Assembly (NCBI RefSeq): GCF_030813115.1
Contig: NZ_JAUSTY010000009.1
Coordinates: forward strand, 113,440-177,439
DNA length: 64,000 nt
Origin: Bacillus horti
Lineage (GTDB): Bacteria > Bacillota > Bacilli > Caldalkalibacillales > JCM-10596
Direction: 5' to 3'
The position numbers were made by a program, and so were the translations under genes. Shown here one piece after another: positions 44,822-54,216 of this stretch. The notes beneath the pieces are model-generated. The model had not been told where the DNA came from, made no database searches, and saw only the letters and a program-made list of their open reading frames with translations. Each line of letters opens with the position of its first letter. Position 1 is the first letter of the stretch.

Positions 44822-45931
44822 ATGTTAAGAAGTCGTTATGAGAAGTTTCCGAATAAGAACAAGAAGATGATTATTAAAGGTTCAGGTAAATTCATGGCTA
44901 AGATTCCAGGATGTCTTGAATTGATTACTCTTGGCCACTTAAACAATATGCGTTTAGATATTCAACTCGATATGATTGATATCGAGGGAGGAGATACGGC
45001 TACTCCAATTGATACGTTGCTTCAAAAGAAAGTTATTGATATTACCGCAGAGGATGCGAAGTTTGATCTAAACATGGTTCGCCTTGTATTAGGTTCAAAG
45101 CTTCGTGAAGGTGTTTCTGGACTTACTTACGATATGAAGGTAGAGAATCTTGTAGCTGATGAAGAAAGTGGAACGGTTGTAGCAAATGTAAGTCAATCTA
45201 TCTCTACCGCACAAGGTATGCCAAAGGTGCAAGTATTTAACCAAACAGTAGGAATGTTCATTGATTCTACTACTTTCACTGCATCTGGGAATAAAATTAG
45301 CTTTACTAGTGGGGTTACTGATAGAGATGAGTTAGTTGTATACTTCCCTGTTTCCTCTTCTCAAATTGATCAAGATGGATTCGTATGGGTTCTAGAAGAG
45401 AAGCATTCTTTAAATACAGGTGGAGCAGCTGCGGCTCACCTAAATTATCCATTATTTGAATCTGCAGTAAACGGTACGATGAGCAAGATTGAACATGTAT
45501 CTGCTCGATTAATTCACGAGAATAAACTTCTAATGAAAACATCTAATCCTAATCCAGGTCAAGGTGAGTTTTATGTAGATGTTAATGAAAATAAGCTAGT
45601 CTTTAACGAGTATCTTCGTGGAGAGGGTGTATATGTAAATTATAAGCGTCCTGAAGTGGTAGATGTGTTAGACATTGGGTCAAATGACTTCCCGCTTACT
45701 GTTCATATTGTTCATGACGGTTTGTTTGAACAAAAGGATGGGTCACTTCAAGGGTACCAAACAGAGTTATTCTCTTGTCGTGTAAAATCAAACTTTACAA
45801 TTGACGCAGCCCGCCAACAGGCTTCAACTCATTCTGTAACCTTAACAGTAATCGATCCTGAAAGACCTGATGGACGATTAGGAACGATCAAGCGATACCA
45901 GGTTGCTGGCGGTAAGGGCCTAGAATGTTAA
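44822..45931 (+). CDS. Phage tail structural protein (tube-like)
   Basis: 369 residues; GGAGAG precedes the ATG. The sequence opens with MLRSRYEKFPNKNKKMIIKG and GKFMAKIPGCLELITLGHLN, followed by LDMIDIEGGDTATPIDTLLQ. It is beta-rich with no signal peptide. It is the first gene of the tail module, followed by a strong hairpin (45964) and then the chaperone and tape-measure genes. In long-tailed phages the gene at this position encodes the major tail tube protein, so it is probably the tube or tube-associated protein. Larger than most tube proteins, so an extra outer domain is likely. No sheath gene follows, pointing to a non-contractile tail. Confidence 0.55.
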   Translation: MLRSRYEKFPNKNKKMIIKGSGKFMAKIPGCLELITLGHLNNMRLDIQLDMIDIEGGDTATPIDTLLQKKVIDITAEDAKFDLNMVRLVLGSKLREGVSGLTYDMKVENLVADEESGTVVANVSQSISTAQGMPKVQVFNQTVGMFIDSTTFTASGNKISFTSGVTDRDELVVYFPVSSSQIDQDGFVWVLEEKHSLNTGGAAAAHLNYPLFESAVNGTMSKIEHVSARLIHENKLLMKTSNPNPGQGEFYVDVNENKLVFNEYLRGEGVYVNYKRPEVVDVLDIGSNDFPLTVHIVHDGLFEQKDGSLQGYQTELFSCRVKSNFTIDAARQQASTHSVTLTVIDPERPDGRLGTIKRYQVAGGKGLEC

Positions 45932-45963
45932 TTCGAAAATAGTTTAAAGCTACACATAGTTTT

Positions 45964-45997
45964 GAGTCCCTATCGTCCATTCTTGGCATAGGGACTC
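45964..45997 (+). terminator. Hairpin after the tube-like gene
   Basis: GAGTCCCTAT (45964-45973) pairs perfectly with ATAGGGACTC (45988-45997), followed by TTACATTTTC. Partial termination here would keep the tube protein more abundant than the downstream proteins. Confidence 0.7.
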
Positions 45998-46119
45998 TTA
46001 CATTTTCATGTTCATTTAATGAGAGGATTTCTTATATTACTTATGAAGGCGTTTGACTTCCCCCTGTCTTTCGTCTTTTTTTATACATTAGGGGGCATAA
46101 AAAAGGGGGAGAAATAAAA

Positions 46120-46578
46120 ATGAATAAACGTGATATGGTACTACCTCAAAATGGTGTGAATCCTAATGAGGTAGCTAAAGAAGAAATAGTGGAAAGCAAG
46201 GAGACAGATCTATCACCTAAAGAAGAGATTAGTCCTGAGGAAGCAAGCTTTCGAGAAAAAGTTTTCTTTGAAGAGGATGAATCTGTCAGATTACGTGATG
46301 GAATTTCATATAAAATCCCACCTTTAGGGATTAAAGCAGCAAAAGAATTAATGAAAAAGCTAAATTCAGTTGATACAGCTATTATTATAGCAAATATGAT
46401 TGAAAATGAAGCTGGAGATACGAATTATAACGACTTATTGGAAGTGTTATTAATGGGCTTTAAGCCCTATTATCCCAAAATGACAACTGACTATCTAGAA
46501 GAATATATTGACATCGTTACGGCAAAAGAAATCATTGACATACTTATTGGGTTGAATGGTCTAAAAAAGTCCTTATAG
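46120..46578 (+). CDS. Tail assembly chaperone, short form (gpG-like)
   Basis: 152 residues; AGGGGGAG before the ATG. An acidic N-terminus (about 12-45) precedes a helical domain (KIPPLGIKAAKELMKKLNSV, then NDLLEVLLMGFKPYYPKM). It ends LNGLKKSL. By position (between the tube and tape-measure genes) and by the presence of a canonical -1 frameshift site (A AAA AAG at 46563-46569) just before the stop, it is the G-type tail chaperone, which coats the tape measure during assembly. Sequence similarity to known G proteins is weak; the role rests on synteny and the frameshift. Confidence 0.7.
   Translation: MNKRDMVLPQNGVNPNEVAKEEIVESKETDLSPKEEISPEEASFREKVFFEEDESVRLRDGISYKIPPLGIKAAKELMKKLNSVDTAIIIANMIENEAGDTNYNDLLEVLLMGFKPYYPKMTTDYLEEYIDIVTAKEIIDILIGLNGLKKSL
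46563..46569 (+). other. Programmed -1 ribosomal frameshift site (A AAA AAG)
   Basis: The zero-frame codons are CTA AAA AAG TCC TTA TAG, so the heptamer A AAA AAG has the required X XXY YYZ register. A -1 slip continues from 46569 (GTC CTT ATA GAC...) into the open frame ending at 46889. This is the same arrangement as the gpG/gpGT slip site of tail phages. Confidence 0.8.
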
Positions 46579-46889
46579 ACTCTGAAGAGGAAGAAGTAGA
46601 ATATGATAGCTCATCTGTCATAGATTGGGCAGAAATCTTCTTCTTGATGGGTCACTATCTAGGATTTAAAAAACAAGATGTATGGCAGCTAACGATTCCT
46701 CAGCTTAATTATTATTTAAGGAAATGTAATGAGCATATCGAGTTTACTATCAAGGTTCATTCCATGTCCTATATGGGTCTGTTTGGCAGTGCTTCATCCT
46801 CAAATACTAGTTCTTCAGCAATAGGAGATTCTGGATCATACAATGAAGCTACTGCGGAGGATATGGAATGGCTATCAAGCATTCTGTAA
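46569..46889 (+). CDS. C-terminal extension of the frameshifted tail chaperone (gpGT-like)
   Basis: The -1 frame is open from 46569 to 46889 (106 residues), making a fusion of about 256 residues with the 46120 product. Key parts: DSEEEEVEYDSSSVIDWAEI (acidic linker), then LMGHYLGFKKQDVWQLTIPQ. Internal TTG/ATG codons at 46644/46647 have no good RBS, so independent translation is unlikely. In lambda-type tails the T part recruits the tail tube to the chaperone-coated tape measure. The low-complexity Ser/Asn stretch before the C-terminus is a flexible linker. Confidence 0.7.
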   Translation, partial: VLIDSEEEEVEYDSSSVIDWAEIFFLMGHYLGFKKQDVWQLTIPQLNYYLRKCNEHIEFTIKVHSMSYMGLFGSASSSNTSSSAIGDSGSYNEATAEDMEWLSSIL

Positions 46890-46972
46890 CGCTATTATGC
46901 TGTATGGGGTGCATAGAAGTAGGAAACGGTAAAACGTAGTTTTAGTCTCTAATTAATAAAGAAGGTGAATAA

Positions 46973-49375
46973 ATGAGTAATACTATGGCGGATGGACAAG
47001 CCACCTCTAAATTGGGAGTTCAGATAATAACGGAGTTTCAAAAATCAATTCAAAACATTCAGCAGCTCAGCCCCGTTGCCCAACAGCCAAATGGAACATC
47101 TAATCCATTCCGTTTAAATTTGCAGGCTTATCTATTATCTGAGTTAGATAAAATAAGCACGCAATTTTTTACGAATATTAAAAAACAGCTAGATTCACAT
47201 ATTAAACAATTACAGTCTCAGATGCAGCATAGGAATGTATTAACAAGAGACGCCATTCAAAATGCAATATCTCAATCACTAGGAGTAAATCAACAATCTG
47301 GTATGTCTCAAGATGCTGCTTTATTGGGATTACTAGAATCATTAAAGCCCCAAATTGATTTATTGATTAATGGAATTTCAGATTTGTCTCAAAACCTAAA
47401 AGGCTTTCCGGGTATGTTTACACAAATAGTTTCAGAGATTAAAAGCAATATGAACACAACAGGCTCATCGAGTGCTATGGGAGGTTTAGGTTCCTCTAGT
47501 AGGACAATGGATAAAAATGGAGCAAGAAGTACTATAGAGAATGTTCTATCTAGTCAAGGTGGAATGGATATGAGAGGTAAAGGTCTTTCAGCTATTTCAT
47601 TAGGTGATACCATTTTCGGAGCGATAGATCTTGCAGATGATTTTAAAAATGCCACAAACAGAAGTAATCAAAACACTTCTAAAGGAAAAGGCTTTCTAGC
47701 AACAGTAGGTAAAATAGGAAGAACTGTAGGGAAGGTATTTAAGCCAATTTCTTTAGCATTTGCAGCAGGGGATGTTATTTCATCAATAGGCGCGCTTATA
47801 GATGACTCTAAATTATCTGAAGAAGAAAAGAACCTCAGAAACCAGCAGAATAGTTTAGAAGCTTATAAACTTGGCAGCAACCCGATAAACAAATATATTG
47901 GTAAAAATCTTGGAAATGATTTATACAATGTAGCTTCTTTTTTATTTAATGGAGATGCAAATGCTAGAACGGGTCAAAGAGAAATTTGGGAGGCGAACAA
48001 AGAATATAGTGACTGGGTTAAGGAGCAATATGGACAAGAAGCATATAAGCAGCTTCCTATATTTAAAAAAGATGCTTATTTAGAAGAATTTCTAAATTCT
48101 ACTGGGAAATATGATGAGCTTGCTCAGGCAGAGCAAGACCTTTTTAATAGTAGAGCTGTTCAAGAAAAAGAAGAATTGATTAATAATCAAAAAATGAAAG
48201 AGCAAGCGGAAAAGGCCATTAGAGAAAAAGAATCGTTATTAATACAAAATGGTGACTATAGTTCCTTCTCTGAACAAGCTCTAGGGGAACATCTTGACCG
48301 ACAACTCAATGAACTAAACGATAATTATGATTTAAAGGAGCTAGAATCAATTTTATCTGGTCATAAGATGTATTCCACAGAGTTCTTTAATGTATTAAGA
48401 CAGAGGTTAGAAGAAGAACAAGAATTAATCGATCAGAGCCTAGAGAATTTGGATGGATTGGATGATTATGATTCTATAAAAGATAAATATGAAAAACGTA
48501 AAAGTGAGCTAGAGCTTGCTCTAAATAATCTAAAACGCGAGGAAGCCATTACCCAAGCCAATGTTAACATAAATGACGCACAGCATAATAAAACGATGCA
48601 GGATCTCATGGGTTCTCTAACCATGAATCGTAACTCTACTGAATATATAGATCTACAGAGAAGTACGACTTCTGAAATGATAACGGCACTTAAATACAAT
48701 CTCGATAATCTTAAAAAACAAGCTATTCTTGATCCAGATGACGAATTAAAGGGGCAGATCCAAAATCTAGAGCAAATGATCCTAGGGGCAGAAGTCTCTT
48801 TGAAAGATCTCTCCCTTCAGCGTATTACTGGTTATAGAAGTGAGCTTCAGCAGTTTAATTCTGAACAAGAATTGGAGCTAATGAGAACAAAAGTAGCTCA
48901 TGGCTCAAGTAATTATCCAGCAATCAAACAGTTTACAAGAGCCCAAAATCAGGAGCTAATTTCTAAGCTTAATGAATATCAAGCTAAGCTAGAGTCTGAG
49001 CTATCACGAGAAACAGACTCTGAAAAAAGAGAAGCCTATGAAAGAGAACTAGTTAATTTAGAAAAACAATCCTTACAGGTTCAATTAGGATTATTAGATG
49101 AAGTAAGAGGACAGGGTGGAACTTTCAATTTACCAGACGGGTTCAGAGCAATGAGTGAATTTGACTATATGATGAGTAGGGGAACTCATTCTAGCTATGC
49201 TCTGTCAGCTGGTGATATGAATGTAAATGTTATCTTACCTAATATTAATAATTGGTCGACTCCAGATCAGATTCGTATGGCTGCTGAACAATTCGGAAGA
49301 GGGTTGGCAAACAGCAGGCAAAATTCTTTGAGGTTTATGCAAGCTGGTGGGCCGTATAATTACCGGACACTTTAG
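46973..49375 (+). CDS. Tail tape measure protein
   Basis: 800 residues; GAAGGTG before the ATG. It follows the frameshifted chaperone, which fixes the role. Most of the chain is helical and coiled-coil (about 30-130 and 380-690, rich in Glu, Gln, Lys, Leu). A hydrophobic segment (about 250-275, VGKVFKPISLAFAAGDVISS) could insert in the membrane. There is no peptidase or lysozyme domain. At the usual ~0.15 nm per residue, 800 residues would give a tail of about 120 nm; this is an estimate, with partial processing unknown. It is small for a jumbo phage and typical of a siphovirus or F-type tailocin. Confidence 0.75.
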   Translation: MSNTMADGQATSKLGVQIITEFQKSIQNIQQLSPVAQQPNGTSNPFRLNLQAYLLSELDKISTQFFTNIKKQLDSHIKQLQSQMQHRNVLTRDAIQNAISQSLGVNQQSGMSQDAALLGLLESLKPQIDLLINGISDLSQNLKGFPGMFTQIVSEIKSNMNTTGSSSAMGGLGSSSRTMDKNGARSTIENVLSSQGGMDMRGKGLSAISLGDTIFGAIDLADDFKNATNRSNQNTSKGKGFLATVGKIGRTVGKVFKPISLAFAAGDVISSIGALIDDSKLSEEEKNLRNQQNSLEAYKLGSNPINKYIGKNLGNDLYNVASFLFNGDANARTGQREIWEANKEYSDWVKEQYGQEAYKQLPIFKKDAYLEEFLNSTGKYDELAQAEQDLFNSRAVQEKEELINNQKMKEQAEKAIREKESLLIQNGDYSSFSEQALGEHLDRQLNELNDNYDLKELESILSGHKMYSTEFFNVLRQRLEEEQELIDQSLENLDGLDDYDSIKDKYEKRKSELELALNNLKREEAITQANVNINDAQHNKTMQDLMGSLTMNRNSTEYIDLQRSTTSEMITALKYNLDNLKKQAILDPDDELKGQIQNLEQMILGAEVSLKDLSLQRITGYRSELQQFNSEQELELMRTKVAHGSSNYPAIKQFTRAQNQELISKLNEYQAKLESELSRETDSEKREAYERELVNLEKQSLQVQLGLLDEVRGQGGTFNLPDGFRAMSEFDYMMSRGTHSSYALSAGDMNVNVILPNINNWSTPDQIRMAAEQFGRGLANSRQNSLRFMQAGGPYNYRTL

Positions 49376-49381
49376 ATAGTA

Positions 49382-49410
49382 GGCCCCATCAATAAAGGTG
49401 GGGCTATTTT
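49382..49410 (+). terminator. Hairpin after the tape measure gene
   Basis: AGGCCCCA-type arm (49382-49388) and TGGGGCT (49399-49405) form a stem followed by ATTTTAT. It is a probable partial terminator inside the tail operon. Confidence 0.6.
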
Positions 49411-49429
49411 ATAGAAGGAGGGGAACGAA

Positions 49430-50047
49430 TTGTCCCAGCAAAAACCATATCGTAATGAGGATGACATATATAAAAAGAAGCTTTTCTATGACAACGGGAT
49501 TGAATTTAAAGAAGTTAAAGGGAGAATGACTAGAGAATATGTCCCTCCTACACCTGTATTAATGTCCCATGCTAATCAAACCATTCAATCATCTGCTGGT
49601 TTAGTCCAAAGAGGAACCTCTCATTATACATTGACATTATCATTTCTATTCTCTAGCAAGAAGGAGTACGCAGATTGGGTACAATTTATTGGCTCAACAC
49701 ATAAATTTTATGATGAAAAAGGCACAATTTATATAGGTGTGGTCAATGGAACTCTAGATATTAGGGCTGTCGAGCAGGAAACGAAATACTTAGTATCCGT
49801 GCCTTTAATTATGATAAGAAAGCAGGACTTTGAATTTAGACATAAGGCTCCGTTTGTTGATATCGATCAGCATTGGGCAAAAGTATATATTGATGAATTA
49901 CAACAAAGAGGACTTATTTCTGTTTATAACAGTATAGGGGAGGAGGTTCAATACTTTAAACCTGAAACCTATATTAACAGGGCAGAAACTGTAACCTTTC
50001 TAACAAGAACATACAAGTATATTAATAAAGTTCTAAGGGGGTATTAA
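49430..50047 (+). CDS. Tail protein with C-terminal SLH repeat
   Basis: 205 residues from the TTG at 49430, with GAAGGAGGGGA upstream. Residues about 1-135 are beta-rich and resemble distal-tail-type proteins (RGTSHYTLTLSFLFSSKKEY, DIRAVEQETKYLVSVPLIMI). Residues about 141-197 form an S-layer homology repeat: PFVDIDQHWAKVYIDELQQR, with the INRAE motif and the final VTFLTR. SLH repeats bind pyruvylated cell-wall polysaccharide when three are combined. The next gene begins 1 bp after the stop and carries two more repeats. SLH modules are highly unusual in a tail locus. Confidence 0.7.
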   Translation: MSQQKPYRNEDDIYKKKLFYDNGIEFKEVKGRMTREYVPPTPVLMSHANQTIQSSAGLVQRGTSHYTLTLSFLFSSKKEYADWVQFIGSTHKFYDEKGTIYIGVVNGTLDIRAVEQETKYLVSVPLIMIRKQDFEFRHKAPFVDIDQHWAKVYIDELQQRGLISVYNSIGEEVQYFKPETYINRAETVTFLTRTYKYINKVLRGY

Positions 50048-50048
50048 C

Positions 50049-51146
50049 ATGCGCTGGATTGATATAAATCCAAGGCAATGGTTCTATAGATCAATTTTAG
50101 AGTCCCAGCAGGTTTTCTTAGATGCTGATAAAGAAAGAACATTGTTTAATGGTCATACCTATAATATGTTTGAGGATGAAAAGGAGAGAAGGGTTGAGGT
50201 CATAATAAGTGATGAAGGTCAAAAGGAATTTGAAATCCAAGGCTTCAAGCCAGATCCGAGGATGGAAGTCCTTATCTACATTGATGGTGTTGTAGTTTTT
50301 CCATCAAAACTAGAAGATGACTATGTTCACCTTCCTAACCCCATTGCAGGGAATAAAGAGGTCGTTATTATTATCTCTGGCGTTCCTAGGTTGACGAAAT
50401 ATCCATGTGATCCTAATGCAACAGATTGCTCTAATGGGAATTGTAGAGAGGTGCCTTTAAGTAGTGGATGTCAGCCTCAATATCCAAGTGTAAACTTAAG
50501 GCAGAGGGGTAGCTACTCTTTTAATATTAACTATCTACGCAATGAGGTAGCTATTTCTCTTGGAAAAACCTTGAAGAGAGTCAATGTAGAGCTCTTACCA
50601 GGGGAGTCCACTCAGAATGCTTTAGAGAGAGTGCTAGGTTTTAAACAAGATGTTTTTACTGTAATAAACGGTGTACTATACGTATCCTACCATCTTAATC
50701 AGGTGCCTGTAAGAATCAATTATAACTATATCGACCATAATGATGGTGGAATCGTTAAATATACGGCAGGAGAGAGAGTTATTCCTACTTCCAATTGTGT
50801 CCTTTATAATGATAGATTCTTTCCTGATGTTAAATTAACTAGAGCGGAGTTCTTATCTCTAATCCAGAGGATGAGAGAGAATTTTTATAATAGATATACA
50901 GATCGGGGTTATGTGAAAGTAAATAAATCCTTAACTCAACGCTATATAAGGGATCGAAGTGAAATAGTAGGTAGATGGTATGATGAAGATGTTTTAAGTA
51001 GTTTAGATGAGAAATATTTAGATGGGTGTTATGTTTTCCCGCTTTACGAGGATGATAGCTTTAATCCACAAGCATGTATTACTAGAGCCGAGGTTATCGT
51101 GTATTTACACAGGTTTATTGAGTGGTCCTTGGAAAGGTTCAGGTGA
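50049..51146 (+). CDS. SLH-repeat protein with a repeat split by a 225-residue insertion
   Basis: 365 residues; AAGGGGG lies 7 nt before the ATG, inside the end of the previous gene. The N-terminus RWIDINPRQWFYRSILESQQ is the first half of an SLH repeat; its second half appears only at about 252-277 (RFFPDVKLTRAEFLSLIQRM). A beta-rich insertion fills residues about 30-250, with six Cys in a short stretch (PCDPNATDCSNGNC, then SSGC). A complete repeat lies at about 307-358 (IVGRWYDEDVLSSLDEKYLD, ITRAEV). With the preceding protein this gives three SLH repeats, the number needed for a functional SLH domain. Cell-wall anchoring of the tail tip is a reasonable inference. Confidence 0.7.
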   Translation: MRWIDINPRQWFYRSILESQQVFLDADKERTLFNGHTYNMFEDEKERRVEVIISDEGQKEFEIQGFKPDPRMEVLIYIDGVVVFPSKLEDDYVHLPNPIAGNKEVVIIISGVPRLTKYPCDPNATDCSNGNCREVPLSSGCQPQYPSVNLRQRGSYSFNINYLRNEVAISLGKTLKRVNVELLPGESTQNALERVLGFKQDVFTVINGVLYVSYHLNQVPVRINYNYIDHNDGGIVKYTAGERVIPTSNCVLYNDRFFPDVKLTRAEFLSLIQRMRENFYNRYTDRGYVKVNKSLTQRYIRDRSEIVGRWYDEDVLSSLDEKYLDGCYVFPLYEDDSFNPQACITRAEVIVYLHRFIEWSLERFR

Positions 51147-51151
51147 TCGAG

Positions 51152-54100
51152 ATGACAATGATTTATGGACATCAAACACCTTCCAAGTCATTTATGGATA
51201 GTTTAATGAAAAAAGTCAATGCATATGGAACGGAGCCAAGGGTTTTAATTGAATTGGATAAATTCTCATATGTTCCAGGTGTGAAAAGTAGATTTGATAT
51301 CGTGGAATGGATTTTCAAAAATGAAATTAATGATGTGAACGGTGATGAAATTCCAGCTGTTAATGAGCCTGATTTCCAACACGACACAGGGCATGAACCT
51401 GATAAACATGAAAGATATGAGTATATTGTTTGTGCCGCTCAGGATGCTTGTAGAGCATGGGGGCTGGATAAGTACGCTGTTGCTTTTTTATTGGCGATTT
51501 GTAAGCATGAAACCGTATTTGGAACAGCAGGAAAGGGAGAAAAAAGAAAAGGAAGCTATGTGCTAGGCTACGGCTGTCCTGGAAATTGTAATCCAAGCTA
51601 TGCTGGAATAAAGACTCAGTTTTATTATGGAGCTAAAAGATATAGAGAAGCTTTAGGAAGTAAGTTACCTGAAATCGCTTTGAATGGGCTTAGACAGTCA
51701 GATGTCGACTGGTTTCATGAAGGTGGAGATAAAGGCTATGGGAGATGGGTTTGGTCAGCAGACGGAGCAAATTGGAAAAGGAATGTATGGATCAACTACC
51801 AACAGCTTGTACAGCAAGATTTGTCCTGTAGTTCTACTCAGGCATTGTCTACTCCAAACCTCTTCAGCCAATTTCAAGCAAACCAAGCTGTTCAGTCAGT
51901 AGCCGAAGTACCTGCCTTCCCTATTGAGGGATCTTATTTTGGAAGCCATTCGGGTGATGCTAGGGTAACCTCTCATAGTAGTAAGAACTCCAACAAAACA
52001 AGATCAAATCATAGAGGAATAGATTTGTCTCTTAATGGAGGGCCAACTGTAGCTCACGGTAAAAATATTGTAGCCTGCTGGGAAGGAACAGTTAAGGTTT
52101 CTAAATATAGTTCTTCTTACGGAGAGTATGTCATTGTAACTCACACAAATGGTTGGGAGACTTTATATGCCCACTTGGTAAGAGGGAGCCGTGTTGTGAG
52201 TGTAGGACAGAAAGTATTGAAAGGACAGGTGCTAGGTAAGCTAGGGAATACGGGAAATGTGTCTCCTAGACCATCAGCTACTAATCCACTTGCTGGAACA
52301 CATCTTCATTTCGAAATATGGAAAAATGGTTGGGTTTACGGAGGAAATGATTGGATTGACCCGTACCCCGTGCTGACAGGTGCACAAAAAGTATCAGCTG
52401 ACCAAGGTCAGGATAATAGTAAGCTTGAAATCATAGAGAACGTGCGCTACAACAAATGCTATAACAAAAATGGTCATCTATCAGAGGATTTCTTACATCT
52501 CGAAGATGTTACTTGGTTTACAGATGCCACATTAGCCCAAAAATTTGTTGGATACAAAATAGGAGCCATTAAATCTGGAGAGCATAGAAGCTTTGCTTAT
52601 AAACATAATTTCTCAGCTGATGGCTATTTTGAATATAACTTTATTGCTGATTTGAAGCAGGGGGATACCCTAACGATTAGGGTCGACGGAATACCTACTC
52701 AAATCTATACACATGAGGATACCAATGGAAAAATCATTTATGCTCCCCCTGTTATTGTTAAATATGCGAATGTATCACAAGGTGGTGCAAATTCAAAAAT
52801 TATAGATTTCCATTTAGAATCTAGTAGTGGAGAAGCTTATTTTGGATTAGGGTGCTTTAAAGTTGCAGAAGTAGAGGTTGCCTACGGGAATACTCAAGCG
52901 GAGGTTACTCAGAGACTGTTGGAAAAATGGCACGATGTAGGCGCATTTGTCTATTCAGATACCATTACCTTAGAAAGTGATATTGTAGAATGGGAGATCA
53001 ATAATCACTTTGACATGCAATCTGCTACAGCTCGAATCACTTTAGATAACAGTAAAGGATTATTCTCCCCGACCTATGAAAGAAATCCTCTGTTCCCTGA
53101 CAACCTTGAGGAATCCATCTATTCATGGTATGAAAATGGTCAAGTGCAGCACATTATTAGTGAAGCAACACCTATCAGAATTTATGCAGGATATGGCGAT
53201 CAGTTAATTCGAGTGTTTACTGGAGCAATAAAGGGAGAAGTAGAAGAGGATTCTACTGAAAGAACGATAACTTTTAAATGTGTGGATATGTATAACCAGC
53301 TAGAGGAATGTGTATTCACGAGACCATTAAGCTTTCCTCCTGTTGATGAAAAAACGGGTCATACAGAGGAAGAACCGAAGGTCATGTGGCTAAAGTCATC
53401 CATTGTCCAAGCCATTGTTCGTGAAGCAGGCTTAGTAGGCTGGAGATATACCCTAGAAGATATAACCCATCCGGATTTCATAGTAGAAGAATCCGTTTAT
53501 TTGGACATAGATAAGGGTGAAAGAAAAGCAGTTAAGCTTGATGAACATGGACATCCTCAGGAAGTTCAAATTGAGCCTGAACAAACCATTGGTGGCTACA
53601 AAAATCCGTACGTTGAGACGGCACAGTTTCAAATAGGAGCAAGAGCTTCAGATGCAATAAATCAGCTTATTTCAGATACAATGTATAGAAGTTATTGCAA
53701 TCGATATGGAACCTTTATTTTGGAGCAGATTCCAACGAATACAAGTACAAAATGGAGCTTTATTGATGAAGAGAATCTATATGGACTGGACTCTTCCATC
53801 GATTACTCAAGAGTCCGAAATCACCTAATGATTGCAGGCCCGGCAGGCTTTGAAGCGAAAGTAGATCATTTTTTTGATAGGGATCTAACCATAGCTTTAA
53901 AGGGAAATGTTCGTACAGCTGGGATTCAGGTCGATTGGCTAGATGAGAGATTTGGTTCGACAGCAAGAGGGCAAAAAGAAACAGTGGCAAATCGTCTTTT
54001 TTATGATATGAAACGTCAATCACGAAGCTATAGTGTTGTAGTAAAAGGAAATCCAATGATTGATATCTTGGACGGGTGCTATATTTATGACAGAAATACC

Positions 54101-54208
54101 TCATCATCAGGCTACTATATGATCAAAGGAAATAGGTTGGTTGGTAATCAGCAAGGAATGCTAAATTTTATAGAGCTTACTTGGGAGAATACGCAACAAA
54201 CAGATTAA
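51152..54208 (+). CDS. Tail-associated lysin/hub: lysozyme-like + M23 peptidase + tail hub region
   Basis: 1018 residues from ATG 51152 (AGGTGA 5 nt upstream, overlapping the previous stop); an in-frame GTG at 51122 lies inside the previous gene. Residues about 85-230 are lysozyme/transglycosylase-like (LAICKHETVFGTAG, YAGIKTQFYYGAKRYREAL; likely catalytic Glu in KHETV). Residues about 258-410 are an M23 peptidase with metal-binding motifs (SNHRGIDLSLNGG, then GTHLHFEIWKNG). The rest (about 600-1018) is gp27/hub-like (DIVEWEINNHFDMQSATARI, RTITFKCVDMYNQLEE). It would pierce and digest the target wall at the tail tip. A strong terminator follows. Confidence 0.8.
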   Translation: MTMIYGHQTPSKSFMDSLMKKVNAYGTEPRVLIELDKFSYVPGVKSRFDIVEWIFKNEINDVNGDEIPAVNEPDFQHDTGHEPDKHERYEYIVCAAQDACRAWGLDKYAVAFLLAICKHETVFGTAGKGEKRKGSYVLGYGCPGNCNPSYAGIKTQFYYGAKRYREALGSKLPEIALNGLRQSDVDWFHEGGDKGYGRWVWSADGANWKRNVWINYQQLVQQDLSCSSTQALSTPNLFSQFQANQAVQSVAEVPAFPIEGSYFGSHSGDARVTSHSSKNSNKTRSNHRGIDLSLNGGPTVAHGKNIVACWEGTVKVSKYSSSYGEYVIVTHTNGWETLYAHLVRGSRVVSVGQKVLKGQVLGKLGNTGNVSPRPSATNPLAGTHLHFEIWKNGWVYGGNDWIDPYPVLTGAQKVSADQGQDNSKLEIIENVRYNKCYNKNGHLSEDFLHLEDVTWFTDATLAQKFVGYKIGAIKSGEHRSFAYKHNFSADGYFEYNFIADLKQGDTLTIRVDGIPTQIYTHEDTNGKIIYAPPVIVKYANVSQGGANSKIIDFHLESSSGEAYFGLGCFKVAEVEVAYGNTQAEVTQRLLEKWHDVGAFVYSDTITLESDIVEWEINNHFDMQSATARITLDNSKGLFSPTYERNPLFPDNLEESIYSWYENGQVQHIISEATPIRIYAGYGDQLIRVFTGAIKGEVEEDSTERTITFKCVDMYNQLEECVFTRPLSFPPVDEKTGHTEEEPKVMWLKSSIVQAIVREAGLVGWRYTLEDITHPDFIVEESVYLDIDKGERKAVKLDEHGHPQEVQIEPEQTIGGYKNPYVETAQFQIGARASDAINQLISDTMYRSYCNRYGTFILEQIPTNTSTKWSFIDEENLYGLDSSIDYSRVRNHLMIAGPAGFEAKVDHFFDRDLTIALKGNVRTAGIQVDWLDERFGSTARGQKETVANRLFYDMKRQSRSYSVVVKGNPMIDILDGCYIYDRNTSSSGYYMIKGNRLVGNQQGMLNFIELTWENTQQTD

Positions 54209-54216
54209 AAAATATA

